Origin: Ampelocalamus luodianensis
Lineage: Eukaryota; Streptophyta; Magnoliopsida; Poales; Poaceae
Assembly (NCBI GenBank): GCA_036346255.1
Contig: CM070639.1
Location: forward strand, 7,946,001 to 8,010,000
Direction of reading: 5' to 3'
Length of the DNA: 64,000 nt
Positions within the stretch are counted from its first letter, which is position 1. Every line of letters starts with the position of its first letter. This document shows positions 1 through 12,079 of this stretch, piece after piece. The notes beneath the pieces were generated by a model that ran no database searches, had not been told where the DNA came from, and was given only the letters and a program-made list of their open reading frames with translations. A program made the position numbers and the translations under genes.

Positions 1-95
1 AGTGGGCGGCCGAGCCGCCGCTCACGGCCGGGCTACTGCGAGGCCGAGAGGAGATGAGCGGGAGATGCTCGTGCTTAGTATAGCTCGATACCACT

Positions 96-420
96 TGTTA
101 CACGCCGGACTCTTGCTCTTGGTGATAGCAAGATCCTTACTCTCATGGAGAGGATGACACTTGGAGATGGGGCAAATTTTTCTTGGTTTATTTCACACAA
201 TGCCATGCCAACCCGAGGGTTGGGGATACATATTATAGGCCGCTAATCACCAAGTATATGCCAAGATGCTAGTCTAAGATGCTAACAACCTGTCCTAGAT
301 GCTGTCCTCTAAGATGCTAACAACCTGTCCTAGATGCTGTCCTCTAAGATGCTAAGATGCTAGTCAAAAGCTAGATGTCCTAGATGCTAGTCAAAAGCTA
401 GATGTCCTAGATGCTGTACA
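96..420 (-). mobile_element. Copia-like LTR, element continues off the left edge
   Basis: Read on the minus strand this 325-bp block starts TGTACAGC and ends GTAACA, the TG...CA signature of an LTR. Immediately beyond its end (plus 81-93) the minus strand reads AGTGGTATCGAGC, one base short of the initiator-tRNA-Met primer site TGGTATCAGAGC. A TATA-like CTATAATA lies on the minus strand near plus 225. The length, TATA and primer site suit a short-LTR Copia element whose internal part lies left of base 1. The second LTR and target duplication are outside the window, so the identification is by signature only. Confidence 0.5.
274..414. repeat. Two adjacent short tandem repeats
   Basis: A 35-bp unit (starting ctaagatgctaacaacctgt) occurs at 274-308 and 309-343 with a partial third copy. 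A 27-bp unit (starting tagtcaaaagctagatgtcc) occurs at 361-387 and 388-414. Both share the core tagatgct and lie inside the proposed LTR, near the start of its minus-strand U3. Confidence 0.85.
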
Positions 421-1556
421 AGAACCATGTGCCCACCCCACAAAGACCACAGTACAGAGACTTATTCATCACCATTTACAAAGGGAAAACCGAGGACATG
501 CCACTCCAAAGAGTGAACCATGTATGAAATGCCACTTTCAATTTCTTTTCAGATTTTCCATTGATTTGTATTTTTGGAGACATGCGAAAAGGCCAACATG
601 CCCCTGCCTTCTTCTTTGTCCTACCTCAGGAAAGCCGTGTTTCAAACAAGCCTAATCTTCCTCTCCATTCCAGAGAAGCAGCAAGGCCAGTAGTATGAAA
701 ATACAATAGTATGAAAATACAGCGAAAAACCAGTGATGTTTCAGGGCATTGTCTCTACATCTTCTGATACTTTTCCTTCTTTTTGTTTCCTTCCTTCCTT
801 CCCTGACAAGTAATGAAAGATGCTCGTCATGTGAGCGTATTAGAATTAAGGAACGCGGTCGTATGACACTCAGTGACTCAGGCCTCGGTCTTCACGCGTT
901 GGGATTGCAGGGCAGGATAAATCTCTGCGTGTTCATGGCTAACCACTTTTTGATTCTTGGGGAGTTCTTGTCCCCTTCTTTTTGATGGGGTAAGTGGTTT
1001 CCTTTTTTTTTCTCTTCTGACAACTGACAGGTCACAGGTTCAAATGCAATATGCATACATGGGCTACTCTCTCTCAAGGCAGTGGATTCTATCTAATCTA
1101 GTAAGCTTGATCATTCTTGTTCCTGATGCCTTCTTCTGAATTCGCTGAAGATAGATGTATTCATTTGTGTGTAGGAGTGAAATCATTTCCTTGTTATCGT
1201 CGATGAACTCAACTATTTGGAATATGGTGAAACTGAAGTTGGATTTCATTATGGACCACGGAGTGAAAATTAAAATTGCAGTTCTTCAGATTAGGTCACA
1301 GGTGAGTGCTTGATCAAAAGAAACGAGAATTGACAGAACTTTGTGTATGGTACCTGCTGATTTTGGATTTTTAAATTGCAATAGAACTTTTTACACAAAT
1401 CCTGAAATTCACTTGATTGCAGTGGCAAATAATAAATCATCTCAACTTTTTACAATTCATACGATCTTTGCTAAAAAAAGGTGATATAGAAATTAGCTCA
1501 TCACGTTTTCTTTGAATTATATGGAATAATCTTCTACACCGACGTCTCTAATAACG
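421..1556. other. Intergenic stretch, no gene seen
   Basis: This stretch is AT-rich with homopolymer tracts and small open frames that match nothing I recognise. It lies between the LTR and the 3' end of the CBP60 gene and may include distal 3' UTR. No conserved motif or RNA gene was seen. Confidence 0.5.
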
Positions 1557-1894
1557 TCATACATGAACCAGTTGAGCAGAATTGTACTTTAAGCAGGAGT
1601 GCAAGATACGAAATTCTTTCATATTTCTGCAGTGCAGCCGGTTCAGTAAATTACAGGTTGCATTCGCAACAAATATGTACAGCTTCTGTATGAATTTACA
1701 CACAATATTAACAGTCCAGTAAATAGTAGAACAATAGCAGTACAAATTAAACAATGCACCAATCATCGCTCACAATTTAAAGACAGAGATCAAAATATCA
1801 TGACCTATATAAGAGCCAACTACAGCTCTGTATGTTTCTGCTGCTGGCAATCTATTGACATAAGAACTGATCAATGTTGTTGCCTAGCCAGTCT

Positions 1895-4800
1895 TCACAG
1901 AGGTGGTTGATCTGCTCCCAATGCTAGCATCTCATGACAGTTCTCTTTGAAGCTACTGTGCCTTGAGTACATAGGAACATCAGCTAAAGCGCTTATGGGG
2001 TAAAGAGATGATGCGTCAAAGTGATCTAGCACTGGTTGCTCCTGACACAACTGAGGGGCTGAAGCATCTGCAAAGGAAATATCAGTGAGTTTATGACTTC
2101 CCCTAGGGATTCGCAAATTTCTACTCTTGGTCCTTGATCATAACCTAGGGAAGTTGTGCAGGGAATAAAAATGGCCAAGTTATTCTGTGTCCAGTAATTA
2201 CCATTGTTTGCGAAAGGTATGTCGTAAGCCTCATTATCCATTGCCAAGGATGCTTGCTTCAATTCCACTGATCCTGTAATTTCATTCGCAGCAGTAGTCG
2301 GGCAATGGAGTGTCACCAAACCTGTGATCTCATTTGCAGCAGTACTTGCATAGTATTGTTCAGAGCCAGAATCCAGGAAGAAACAGATGTCAAAAGATGC
2401 ATCCTGGGAGAGTATGATTTAAGTTCAGGACATCAGATATAGATCAGATGTTACATGAATGATGGCCAATGTAGGAACCCAACAAGAGATTTTAGACCCT
2501 CTCTTTGAAGTCTAAGCTGTTGATTTCAAGGAAATGTTAAAAGAAAGGAAAAAAAAAACAGCTACAGAAATGCTTCCATGCTTTCTTGAAAAAGAACTGC
2601 AGTGATCCTAAAGAAATCGAGGGGGTGATTTGCTGCTAACCATTAATCATTGCAGCTGCTTTTAGATCTGCGTAATTTTAATTTTGTGAAAAATACAAAA
2701 AACACTCCTTCAGAAGGAACATTTACCAAATAATATTAAGAAAATATACTGAACTACCACGCAATTTGTTTGGCCCTGACTCCCGAGTGCTGAAAACAGG
2801 GTTTGGTCCCGCGTAAGATTGTGAAATATGTCAAATTCAAGGACAAAAAAGTAGCTGCACTCGAATTGCATAAGAAATTCTTTATTCCAGGAGCAATTAT
2901 ATAACAACCATTACTTACTTCATCGTTTTGTGTCACTCGCATGGATCCAAGCCTTTTTAATGTGCACTGCTTGGAATCACTGCCAGAATTACCTTGCTGA
3001 TCAACAGTTTCATGAGCATTTCTATCTGCAAAAACAAAAGTTTTCATGCCAATGAACCACGTACTGTAGTTGGTTATAAAGTTAATAAACCATTATGAAT
3101 AAAATGAAGCAGATGTCGACTATTACTCTCTTGACCAATATGTCCTTTCATAACGTCAGTAAGTTTAGCTTCCAGCATGCTCGATCCTTGGAAAGTACCC
3201 TGGTTGATTGGTCTTGGTTTGCCATTATCCATTTCATAATCAGGTTGACGGTGGGGAATATTTTCATATGCAAAATTTCTCCATTGTCCCACCAGGTCCT
3301 GCAAAGGTGGAACCTTGTAAGAATATATTGCTTTCATGTACCCTTATTATCTGTGCATATTATGCAATACATTGAGATAAATGACTGATGGCTTGGATTT
3401 ACAATTGCTGAATGAATCTGTTGTTTGAGCTTTTTGTTAAAATCAAAACTTTCGTTTGTTTAGAATTTGAAGACTTCAAAAATTTTATGCTTTCTTGATA
3501 AGTAGAACAAATTTATGTTCTAGACTGAAACTTATATATTTTGAATTCTGATGTATTTCTCTAATATTGCTGCATGCAAAATGAATATTTGAGTATGCAC
3601 AGACTGCAATTCATAAACTTCTAGTAGAAGCTAAACATTGAAGGAACACCTGTGTGGGCTTATCAAGTTCACTGAAGGGGGTGTAATGGTCACCCAATGT
3701 CGCTCCAACAATCCGATAGACAGTGTCGAAGAAAAGCATAACATTATTGCCTTCCACGAAGAAAGAGTAAAGCTCCTTTCCAGGATCACACATCTTAGCA
3801 TGACCAACAATAGTCTTCCAAACTAACTCTCTGGCCTTGGTGAGAATCTAAATGCAGGAGCGATAAAAGTAGGAAAAGTTATAATAATCAATATTGAAAT
3901 GAGCAAAAGGTGCACAAGAATTTCTGTCTTACTTTGCGCAGTGTGTGTTCATCCTTATAATACAACCTCAAGAAGTCCTTCACAGAAAAAATGTCACTCC
4001 CTTTCAGTGCCTCATGGAAGACACCGTCCTTTGAAATCTTCTTCAGGCGCCATACATCATCATCCAATGATGGAATGTTATGCTTTCTGGATCCTACAAG
4101 TATAAGAAACAGATCGATGAGAGTTTCAATAGTGCAAATCTTACGGTAATAGAACTTCAAAATTTCAATTCAGGGCTACCTTCTCCACGACGATCCTTCA
4201 CAGTGAAAGGCTCAGTTATGCCTTCTTGGACTCGTTCACCGAGCTCGTCAATAACCATTACCCCAAGCCTGAACTTGCCGCTCCTCGTGAACTTGGAATT
4301 ATCGATGAAAGTAGCGTCAAGGAGACAGGCCTCACCGTTTTTCAGGCTAAGTTCCACCTCTCCAGTCAGCACCGCCCCAACTTTGTCCCGTGGACGTACA
4401 ATATGTTTGCTGAAATCCTCTGATGTCCAGCCCTCTTCATTTTCTTTGCTGAAGTCGCCGTCTAGAACAACAATTTTGATTTTAGCAGAATGAAGGCGAT
4501 GAGAACTGGAAACTTGCTGGTTGTTATCCACCACAGATATCTTCAAAGGATCTCCATTTGCCGCACAGATGCCTTTCTTTGTGAAAACTTCATTACTCAA
4601 GCCATTCATGAACCTAAGTTTGCATCTTGGAGGCCGGTTCTGATCAGCCAGTGTTCTGCACAAACTGTGTAATAAAACACATGGAGAAAGTTTGCTGAAG
4701 GTGAATGCAACAATAGCATACAGGATATTTGCAATTTAACACTAAAATCCTAGTACTGGTGATGCGAAAACATTACCTTGGAGCACGGCTTAAGAAGCTT

Positions 4801-6028
4801 GTAAGTGCTTTCGTCACCTCTACTGGTATCTGTCACAACAAAGAGGAAAACTTTGAGGGCTAGCCTTAACGAAAATCAGCAACTAGTATAGAACAGCCCA
4901 GTCCTTGTTTACAAGGTACAACCATGAGTGACGAGGCTACTGTCTTGTGCTACAGATCACAGATGGTATCAGAGACTATGTTTTGCGTTAAGTTCAATTT
5001 TCCACAACTGTTTTTTATAATTCTGGAACTTCTAGTAGAATGTCCATGATGCTGAATTTCTTTTTGGGTCTCTATACGTCAGATTGCACATATTTAGGCT
5101 CCGTTTGGGACACAGAAAATTCATGTAAATTTTACAAGAAACAGTTCAATTCCCGTGTGATTCGGGGGAAATCCGACGTTCCAAACAGGGCCTTAGGGTG
5201 TTTTTGGTTACAACAGACAGTTCGCCACAATTCCCTTGGACAAGTTTGACTAATTTAGCCTAGTGTTTGGTTGCTAGCCATGACTTAATGACCAAATTTT
5301 TTCAGCTAGGTCCCACATGTCATATACACATGGAAGTTGCAGCATGATTCCCTTAGACAAGTTTGATCGTGGGCTCGTTTTTCTCCGCCATGAGTTTGAC
5401 GAGTTAAGCAAAAAAAAAAAAATTGGCAAACTAGGCCTGTGCGCTACATGTCGGGGCAACAAGATTAATTTGCTAAAGGTATCATCAAGACCAAGATTAA
5501 TCAATCGAGTAGTTCCTTTGATCTTAGATTACCCGGCTAATGGCGGACTCGAGCGCGGCCTCCAGCTTCTGCACGCAGCTCGCGGCGAGCTCCTGCATGT
5601 GCCTGCACCCCCTGATCTCTCTGCAGATCAATCAAGCAAACGCATGAACAGTTAATTGCGCGGTTAATTTCCCATATCTTGAGAGTTTGAGACAAAGAAC
5701 CGAGGAGAGAGAGAAAGCAATTAGTGCTCAATCGCTCATACATAAAGAATCAATCCAATATTTACATGAACCCAACAGCACAGCGCAGCATATTTTTTGA
5801 GCTGGTAAAAAAAAATGCTGCGCTGTGCTGTTGGGTTCATGTAAATCTGAAGGGATTAACGAGCATGCTTTATCTGATCAAGAGAAACACAAACACCCTC
5901 GCGCGCATGATAGAACGAGAAACTCACAGGTCGAAGGACCGGCAACGCTTCTTCAGCGCCGGCGACGGCGGCGCCAGCGAGCCCGAGCCTCCGCCGCCGC
6001 CGCCCTCCAGACGCCGCTTCGGCGGCAT
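1895..6028 (-). CDS. CBP60: Calmodulin-binding protein 60 (CBP60) family transcription factor, 10 exons
   Basis: Spliced CDS, minus strand: 6028-5928, 5620-5533, 4829-4777, 4655-4180, 4093-3933, 3847-3650, 3298-3127, 3025-2919, 2403-2202, 2067-1895. All introns are GT-AG, phases agree throughout, and the product is 576 aa ending at TGA 1895-1897. CBP60 proteins are plant-specific nuclear DNA-binding regulators, several of them calmodulin-binding and acting in salicylate/immune signalling. The N-terminus is basic (MPPKRRLE, ALKKRC), as in a nuclear signal. Exon 4 (about residues 81-239) is the conserved Calmodulin_bind core (KLRFMNGLSNEVFTKKGI). Exons 5-6 hold the middle and C-terminal CBP60 domains (SLDDDVWRLKKISKDG, DFLRLYYKDEHTLRK, MCDPGKELYSFF). 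Exon 4 could instead start at 4664 (CAG 9 nt upstream, in frame, adding three residues). Exon 9 encodes TAANEITG twice. The family is certain; the subgroup and calmodulin-binding site are not. Confidence 0.93.
5097..5192. mobile_element. Tourist-like (PIF/Harbinger) MITE in CBP60 intron 2
   Basis: This 96-bp element has terminal inverted repeats GGCTCCGTTTGG and GGCCCTGTTTGG (the right end read in reverse complement). It is flanked by TTA at 5094-5096 and 5193-5195, the trinucleotide target duplication typical of Tourist elements. It lies wholly inside the 703-bp intron 2 (4830-5532), so the coding sequence is unaffected. Confidence 0.75.
5760..5846. repeat. Perfect 32-bp inverted repeat (hairpin) in CBP60 intron 1
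   Basis: Left arm 5760-5791 and right arm 5815-5846 are exact reverse complements (left arm begins atttacatgaacccaacagc). The 23-nt spacer starts with an A-A mismatch, then offers a further T6/A6 pairing around the loop gagctggt. In the intron transcript it would fold into a hairpin of about 87 nt. No flanking duplication identifies it as a known MITE. It may be a foldback element or a small-RNA source. Confidence 0.9.
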
Positions 6029-6170
6029 GGTACGCTCCTACAGCTTGTCGGGCTGGTCAACGCTCTGAGTCTTGCTCGATTGATTGCCTGAGTCAGTGCG
6101 TCAGTGTGTGTGTTGCTCACTCTCACTGTTTGAAGGTGGCGAGAATAGACAGCGGAGTGCGTTGGTGTGT

Positions 6171-6180
6171 GTATTTATGC
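6171..6180 (-). promoter_or_regulatory. TATA-like box upstream of CBP60
   Basis: The minus strand reads GCATAAATAC here, about 145 nt upstream of the CBP60 start codon (6028). This is a plausible core promoter position with transcription starting near 6140. The call rests on the motif and its spacing only. Confidence 0.35.
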
Positions 6181-6279
6181 ACTGCCAGGAGACGAAGGGA
6201 AGAGTAACGCAGTTTTCCGTCTCTTTGGTGCACACAGGGTTAAAGATAGGTTCAAAGATAGGGTGCGACGCTCCGAGCG

Positions 6280-7170
6280 TTAGTGCCGTGCGCTATCCGG
6301 TAACTGCAACATCTCGTAATATTGATTACAACATCTTAAATTATCTGATACAATAAAAAATCCTATAATTGCAACATATAATATTTTTTAGGGCACATGC
6401 AAAAACACTGGCAATAAATTTATGAGGCTAACTTAATGAAATATTTTGATTTCATTAATGCAACATCCTGCGATATTCAAAAAATTCTCTGAAAAAAATC
6501 TCATTCTCAATCATATGTTACTGCAACATCTCATGACATCGGTTATAACATCTCAAATCATCTGATGTAACAAAAAAAATTATATAACTACAACATACAA
6601 CATTTTTTAGGGCACATACAACACCTGCAAACTCCACCGACATCACCCTCAACAACAACGCCACGAGGGGCATGGGAGGCGCCCTAGGGGCTCATCGGCA
6701 CCGCGATGTGGAGCTTGGGCTCGGGAATGGCCGAGGGGGCCATGGTCGCCGACATCGTGAGGTGGAGGGACGGGGCCATGGGGGTGGCTGAGGGGGCGGG
6801 GTCGCTGGCGCCGCGAGGTGGCTTGGGCGAGGAAGGAGGAGGAGGTGCGAGAGCGCGTGCGGCCGAGGGAGGTGAGCGTGGCCTGGGACGCGATGGCTAT
6901 AGGAGGATTGGATTTTGGAATGGATTGCATGAGAGGAGAGGAGAGAAGTAGGAGAGATGAGACGAGAGAAGCAGGAGGAGGACGTGTTGCCGCTGCAAGC
7001 CAGAGAAAGAAATGAAGGGGAAGACGGGTGGTGGATTGGTAGGTGGGGAAAGCATAAATACAAAAAGCAATGCCGCTCAAGGGGTCTACGTGACAAATTA
7101 AATTTTCACTCGGGTATAGTGCAGTGGATGGTGGATTCAGAATTGCAAGTTGGATCGGAAGCGTTGCATT
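6280..7170. repeat. Grass repeat with GCAACATC subrepeats and GC-rich core
   Basis: An imperfect direct repeat of about 90 bp, beginning ctgcaacatctc and ending ttttttagggcacat, occurs at 6304-6398 and 6531-6617. The following 6660-6960 is strongly GC-rich and gives proline-rich open frames on the minus strand without family features. The pattern resembles nonautonomous transposon sequence common in grasses. I saw no terminal repeats or target duplication, so the class is open. Confidence 0.45.
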
Positions 7171-7185
7171 TTTAATCTTGTAAGG

Positions 7186-7430
7186 CAGTCTCGCATTAGA
7201 GTTTCATTCTCATTAAATGTGTTGCAAGGCATTTTAGATGACATGGCAATTTAAGAAGAGAGAGGAGAAATTTTCATCTAGATGAAACTCTCTTGCACGA
7301 ATACCAACTCCTCTCGATAGAAATTAAATGCAAATCAGAGAATGAAACTTTAGATATTTCTTCGAGTTTCATTTCATTTCATATGACATGGCGCCTTGGA
7401 AACAACGCCATGAAACTCTCCATTGAGACA
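7186..7430. mobile_element. MITE-like element with AGTTTCAT terminal repeats
   Basis: The left end reads cagtctcgcattagagtttc. The right end in reverse complement reads tgtctcaatggagagtttca, giving imperfect terminal inverted repeats of about 20 bp. Further inverted copies of gagtttcat / atgaaactc lie inside. Size (245 bp) and structure fit a nonautonomous DNA transposon. A clean target duplication was not found. Confidence 0.4.
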
Positions 7431-8223
7431 AGTGAAGTGTTGGACAAGTGATGTTTTTTTCAATGCCTCGTACGTCTGTCTACTATCTTTTCCCTTAAAG
7501 ATAACTGGTATCAAAATTTTAGGCCAGTCTGGTAGGGCCGGCCATTCTTTTTATTTTAAAGATAGTCTCTTCCTAACTTTATTTCTAATTTTAGGGCCGG
7601 TTTGGCTGAAAATCAGAATTTTTTAACAAATTTCAGCCAAAATTTTTAAATCAAAATTTGAATTTTACAAACAAAAAAAAATCATTCAAAAATCGCTGAA
7701 AAACAACCAAAATTTTTGAAAAATAAATATCAGCACAAATTTCTTCTATATTTTACAAAATTCATGTAAAACAACTTTTTCAGAAAACGATTTTCACCGA
7801 TTTTTTGTGATAGTCGGCCAAAATTTTGAACCATGTGTGCACAGGTGTTCGGTAGGCAGGTCGAAATTAGAACAAATTTGAACGAGGTTTACCACTTCAC
7901 TATGTATATAACAATATATTAAATTTTTAAGCAGCATTGCACTAAATAGTAATACATCTGACTATTTTTAACATCAATAATTTGACATAACCAATGACAT
8001 GTGTACAATTATAAAGAAATAGCAATCAATATGCTTACCAAAATGAAGGAAGTTAGGAACTAAGGACGAAACCACGAATAAAAGATTGTTGTATTGGCAA
8101 AATACATCACCCAACCTCAATACCCTAAAAAAAGAAGAGAACACAATGTTTTATAATTCTCAAGTAAAAAATAGTAGAATGATCAAATGAAACTACAAAA
8201 GTAGTTAAGTAAATATATTACCT
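7431..8223. other. AT-rich stretch, no gene seen
   Basis: A/T-rich sequence with runs such as aaaatttttgaaa and no convincing coding frame. It adjoins the 3' side of the hAT transposase remnant and may contain that element's lost end. I searched for a CAGGGGC-type left terminus and did not find one. Confidence 0.45.
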
Positions 8224-10567
8224 TTAGCATTTACGTTCTTTCAAGTTCATGAAGCGATGAACCACATCATCATAAGTAACTTTCTTCATTTCTTGTTTCT
8301 CAACATAACAAATATGGCTATCACTCACAAAGTCACTAGTGATGTGATTGCACAAATATATTTTCACAAATTTCATGGCTGAAAAACACTTCTCATTGGA
8401 GCAGTGGCGACAAACAATACTAATACTAGCTTCAAAAGTCGATAAACAAAAGGATAGCAAATATGTTTCCTTGTCTCCACAATTTTTTGAGAAAGCTCAC
8501 CAACAGTGTATGTTGGATAATCTATTGTTTGCTCGCACATTGACAATGTAGAGGCAAATATGATGGTTAAGGTCCCTCAATTCCTCAGAATCAAAATCAT
8601 TGGGATAAAGTTTTGCTAAGCTTATCAAGTTCTCCAAATTGAACTAATGAAATGAGTCCCTTGGACTCAAAGCAGCGAGTAAATAAGCAAGTTTGAGGTT
8701 GTCTCATTAAAGTGATTACCAAGCTCTTGAAGTGGCCAATCAAGAATATCATTAAAACAATCCACTTCATAATTATGATTGTTGCTAATTCCAGTTCTTT
8801 ATCGTTGCTTCTTTGTATTAACATAAACTTCTCACATTTCCAACTTGGGAATGTCATGTTTGTCACAAAGGCATACACTTCATCCAGGATAGATTCCCAC
8901 CCATCTCTTCTAAACTCATCCAAATGGCATCTAGTTGATTTCACACATTTAATGACATTCACAATATCTTAATCCTTCCGTTGTAGTGCTAATGACAAGA
9001 TGATTGTGGTTATTAAGATAGTCAACATGAGCTGCAAATAAAAGATAAAATAAAATGATTGAAAGTACGCTAGAAGACCTAATGCTTGATCTTTATGTGT
9101 TCTATCCTTGTCTTCTTCTTTCACAAATTCTAGCACTTTGACAACTGTTGGGAACAAGTCAACTAAACTCTTAAGAGTTTTATAATAAGAGCTCTAACGA
9201 GTATCTTCGGGTCTTTGAAGACATTGCTCTTGATTTAATCATGTCTCAGTTTGAAGTAGTCCACAACCTAAATCATTGTGCACTTGTTCGTGTTTGATAT
9301 CTCGAACCATGTACCTCCTCTTCGAAGATCCACTCACCACATTCAATAAGAGAGAAATCATACTAAAGAAATTACCAATGCATTTGTGCTTTCTTACAAT
9401 AACCACAACTACTAATTGAAGTTGATGAGCTAAACAATGAACATAATAAGGTGTGCTACTTTCTCTCATGATCAATGATTGCAAGCCATTGAACTCACAT
9501 CACATATTGCTAGCACCATTATATCCTTGGCCTCTAACTTGCTTCAAACTTAGCTTATATTCTACAAATAGAGAATCAATAGAAGACTTGAGGTAAGAAA
9601 AAGTTGTCCCTTTCACATGAGCAAGATAAACAAAGCGCTCTTTTATAATTCCACAACTATCAACATGCCACAAGACAATTGTCATTTGTTCTTTGCAAGA
9701 GACATCTTTGTACTCATTAATAAGCAAGCAAAACACATCATGTCCAATTTCTTTGAGAATAGAATACAATATATCCTTTGCAAAATAATGAGCAATCTCC
9801 TCCTAGATGGGAGGAGACACACCATAAGACAATTACCTACAATATTTTTACCCACCACCTTTGTCTAAAGCTAGATCATGCTCTGCTAAGAACTCATAAA
9901 ATTCCAAGAAGTTCCATTTGTTGTAGGACTCCTTCGACTCATCATGGCCTCAGAAAGGAAATCCTTACTTCAATAACACTCTAGCAACAACAATTGAGGT
10001 ATTTAGTCGAGTAAAATAAGCAATCTTCGAAGCTTCACTTTGTGTATAGATAGCAACATCAATGTGTTGTTCCTTTTTAACAAATCATCATAATTTTTCA
10101 GTGCTTGGTTGTAAACGCTATTCACAATACCTACATGCTATTTTAGTCTAGCTTTTATGTTCCAACTATTCCAACTATTTACAACAAATGCATCATACCT
10201 AGCTTCTTTCTTATTGCGGTCCCTAAACAACTAACAACAAAAGTAATATGCTCTATCTTTGGACTCGCTATATTCAAACCAACTCCCAAACTTATCAAAC
10301 CATTCAGAATTAAACCTTCTGTTTTTATCCCCAAACTGTGTATATAAAAAATCATAAGTACGAGGTTGACAAGGCCCATTATCCAAGTACTCTCTTTTTA
10401 CCACATCTTTTATGATTAGGATGGTAGTCATCTATCTTTTTCCTTTTGCCTGGATCAAATTGAATTTCCTCTTTCCAATTGATATCTTCTCGAGGTGAAT
10501 TCCTAGCATTAGTAGCGCTATATGGCGCTTTTCTCTTCAGAAACTTTTCCATAAATTTACCTGTCAT
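8224..10567 (-). pseudogene. Decayed hAT transposase, TTF-type zinc finger / ZMYM1-like
   Basis: Consecutive minus-strand fragments in different frames follow the order of the plant TTF-domain hAT transposase family. 10567-10179 is the TTF zinc-finger region (SPREDINWKEEIQFDPGKRK; NGPCQPRTYDF; WFEYSESKDRAYYFCC). 9769-9500 is the DUF4371-like region (GHDVFCLLINEYKDVSCKEQ; RGQGYNGASNM). 9484-9239 is the catalytic-core part (YYVHCLAHQLQLVVV). 8962-8597 is weaker central sequence. 8460-8224 is the C-terminal hAT dimerisation region (CSNEKCFSAMKFVKIYL; VVHRFMNLK). In-frame stops and frameshifts separate the parts, so no functional transposase is made. The family recognition is strong. Confidence 0.82.
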
Positions 10568-11391
10568 TTCTCGATTATTTGAAACCTCAATTATATGTTG
10601 TTAATTGCCATGTTCAACAACAAGAACAATAAAGTACAAGCATCAAACATAAGTGCTGACAGGTGCTTTTACTTACTTGACATTGTATTCAATGATGAGC
10701 GGTTGAGCACTCTGCACACGGGCCACGATTACATGCAATTTTTGCCTATGATTTGCAACTTGGTCGTTATTCCAATTTCCTATTTTGAAAGCCTCAATTT
10801 GAAACCCTAAATTATAACCCTAACAATTGATGGAAAAAAACAACAATCATCAAGTTGAAAATCTCCTTTTCTTGAAAGAAATCGAAAGAATTGGGTGGAT
10901 GGGGAATTAGAAGTTAGAATAAGGAAGCAATACCTAACTTTCCTTGTTCCTTCCTTAGCCAATTTCGCTGCCGAGACGAGACGACCAGGAGAAGTGGCAG
11001 CAGTTGACGGATGATGGGATGAGGGCGTCGAGGTGGCGGGCAAGGTCTCCGGCGATCGACGGCCTGGCAGCCGTGAGGGCGAGGTGCGGACGGGGCGATG
11101 GCTGTTGCGGCTAAATAAGCGCCGCTGCAACCCGTAGTCGGGCTTGGGCACTCGAGCGAGCGAAGGCCCGAGGCGCAGCCGCGTCTGATTAGGGCCTGGC
11201 CGCCTAGGCCGCGTGGGCGCCTGGCCGGCTAGGCCGTGTCGCCGTGTGGTCACCTGGCCGCCTGGGCACTGGGAGTGCACATGTGGTAGGCTGAGGGTGT
11301 ACATGTGTTATATAGAGGCTAATTCCCACTACAATTTTTTTTAGACTTGATGTCCTGTGACACCGAGTGGACCTCCTAGGTTCTGCCCCTG
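8224..11391 (-). mobile_element. hAT element remnant with one recognisable terminus
   Basis: The transposase remnant is preceded on the minus strand by a GC-rich leader (about 10970-11300). The sequence then begins CAGGGGCAGAACCTAG (plus 11376-11391), a hAT-type terminal inverted repeat. The opposite terminus was not found on the low-coordinate side, so the left boundary given here is only the end of recognisable coding sequence. Loss of one end suggests an old, immobile copy. Confidence 0.55.
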
Positions 11392-12079
11392 CCGCTAGTA
11401 GTGTCAGGTGTGAAACTGCTCTTTGGTGGACTGGGGATCTCAAGATATGGCCACACAACAAGGTTTACATGTGGGATTATGGGACCATGCGCAGAGGAGT
11501 CAGTGGAATGTCCTGCGTTGATTTAGGCATCGTTTAGAATAGGGTCTTCAGCCGGTAAAAACTAGAAAAAAAATGCTTAAACCAAAGCATTTACAAGGGG
11601 GCGGAGGATAGTGCATGGCTAATTTGGGCCATGACCACCCGTGCATTTCTAGATTCCTGGAGAGAAAATATATACTAGCAAAAAAGCTCGTTATGGGTTC
11701 GAATCAAAATTCATTCTATTATAGTAGTTAATTGGTTAAAATTGAAATTGGTCAATTTAGAATGAGAAAAAGGTCAATGAGACTCAACTCGATAGTGGCT
11801 CGTTAACTCGCTTTTAAAATAACCACTTAAACAATACATAAAATAATTTTAAGTCGAACTATGTCAATTTCGAATGAATCTCGATAATAGCTCGTTAAGT
11901 AAGCTCATAAAATGATTTTAATAGCCAACCCTACGTTTAAGTAACTTCATGTATTGCATGGTTCAATAGAGCTACAATCCCTTAGTATCAGCTCAAGCCT
12001 CAACGTTGCCTATCGATGTGCAATATGTATGTGTTCGCCTAGCAATATCAGTATGCCTTAACATTTCTAAATTCTAATA
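11392..12079. other. Intergenic stretch, no gene seen
   Basis: No coding frame, RNA gene or clear transposon end was recognised. The text agctcgttaa recurs with variations near 11800 and 11890, suggesting a degenerate small repeat. Confidence 0.4.

Noticed and set aside
749..1249. Short open frames on both strands near 0.7-1.2 kb
   Set aside because: They overlap each other, have no conserved motifs and sit in AT-rich intergenic DNA.
6649..7096. Proline-rich frames on the minus strand resembling extensin-like proteins
   Set aside because: They are read from a GC-rich repeat core, overlap each other in different frames and have no signal or repeat motif of real extensins.
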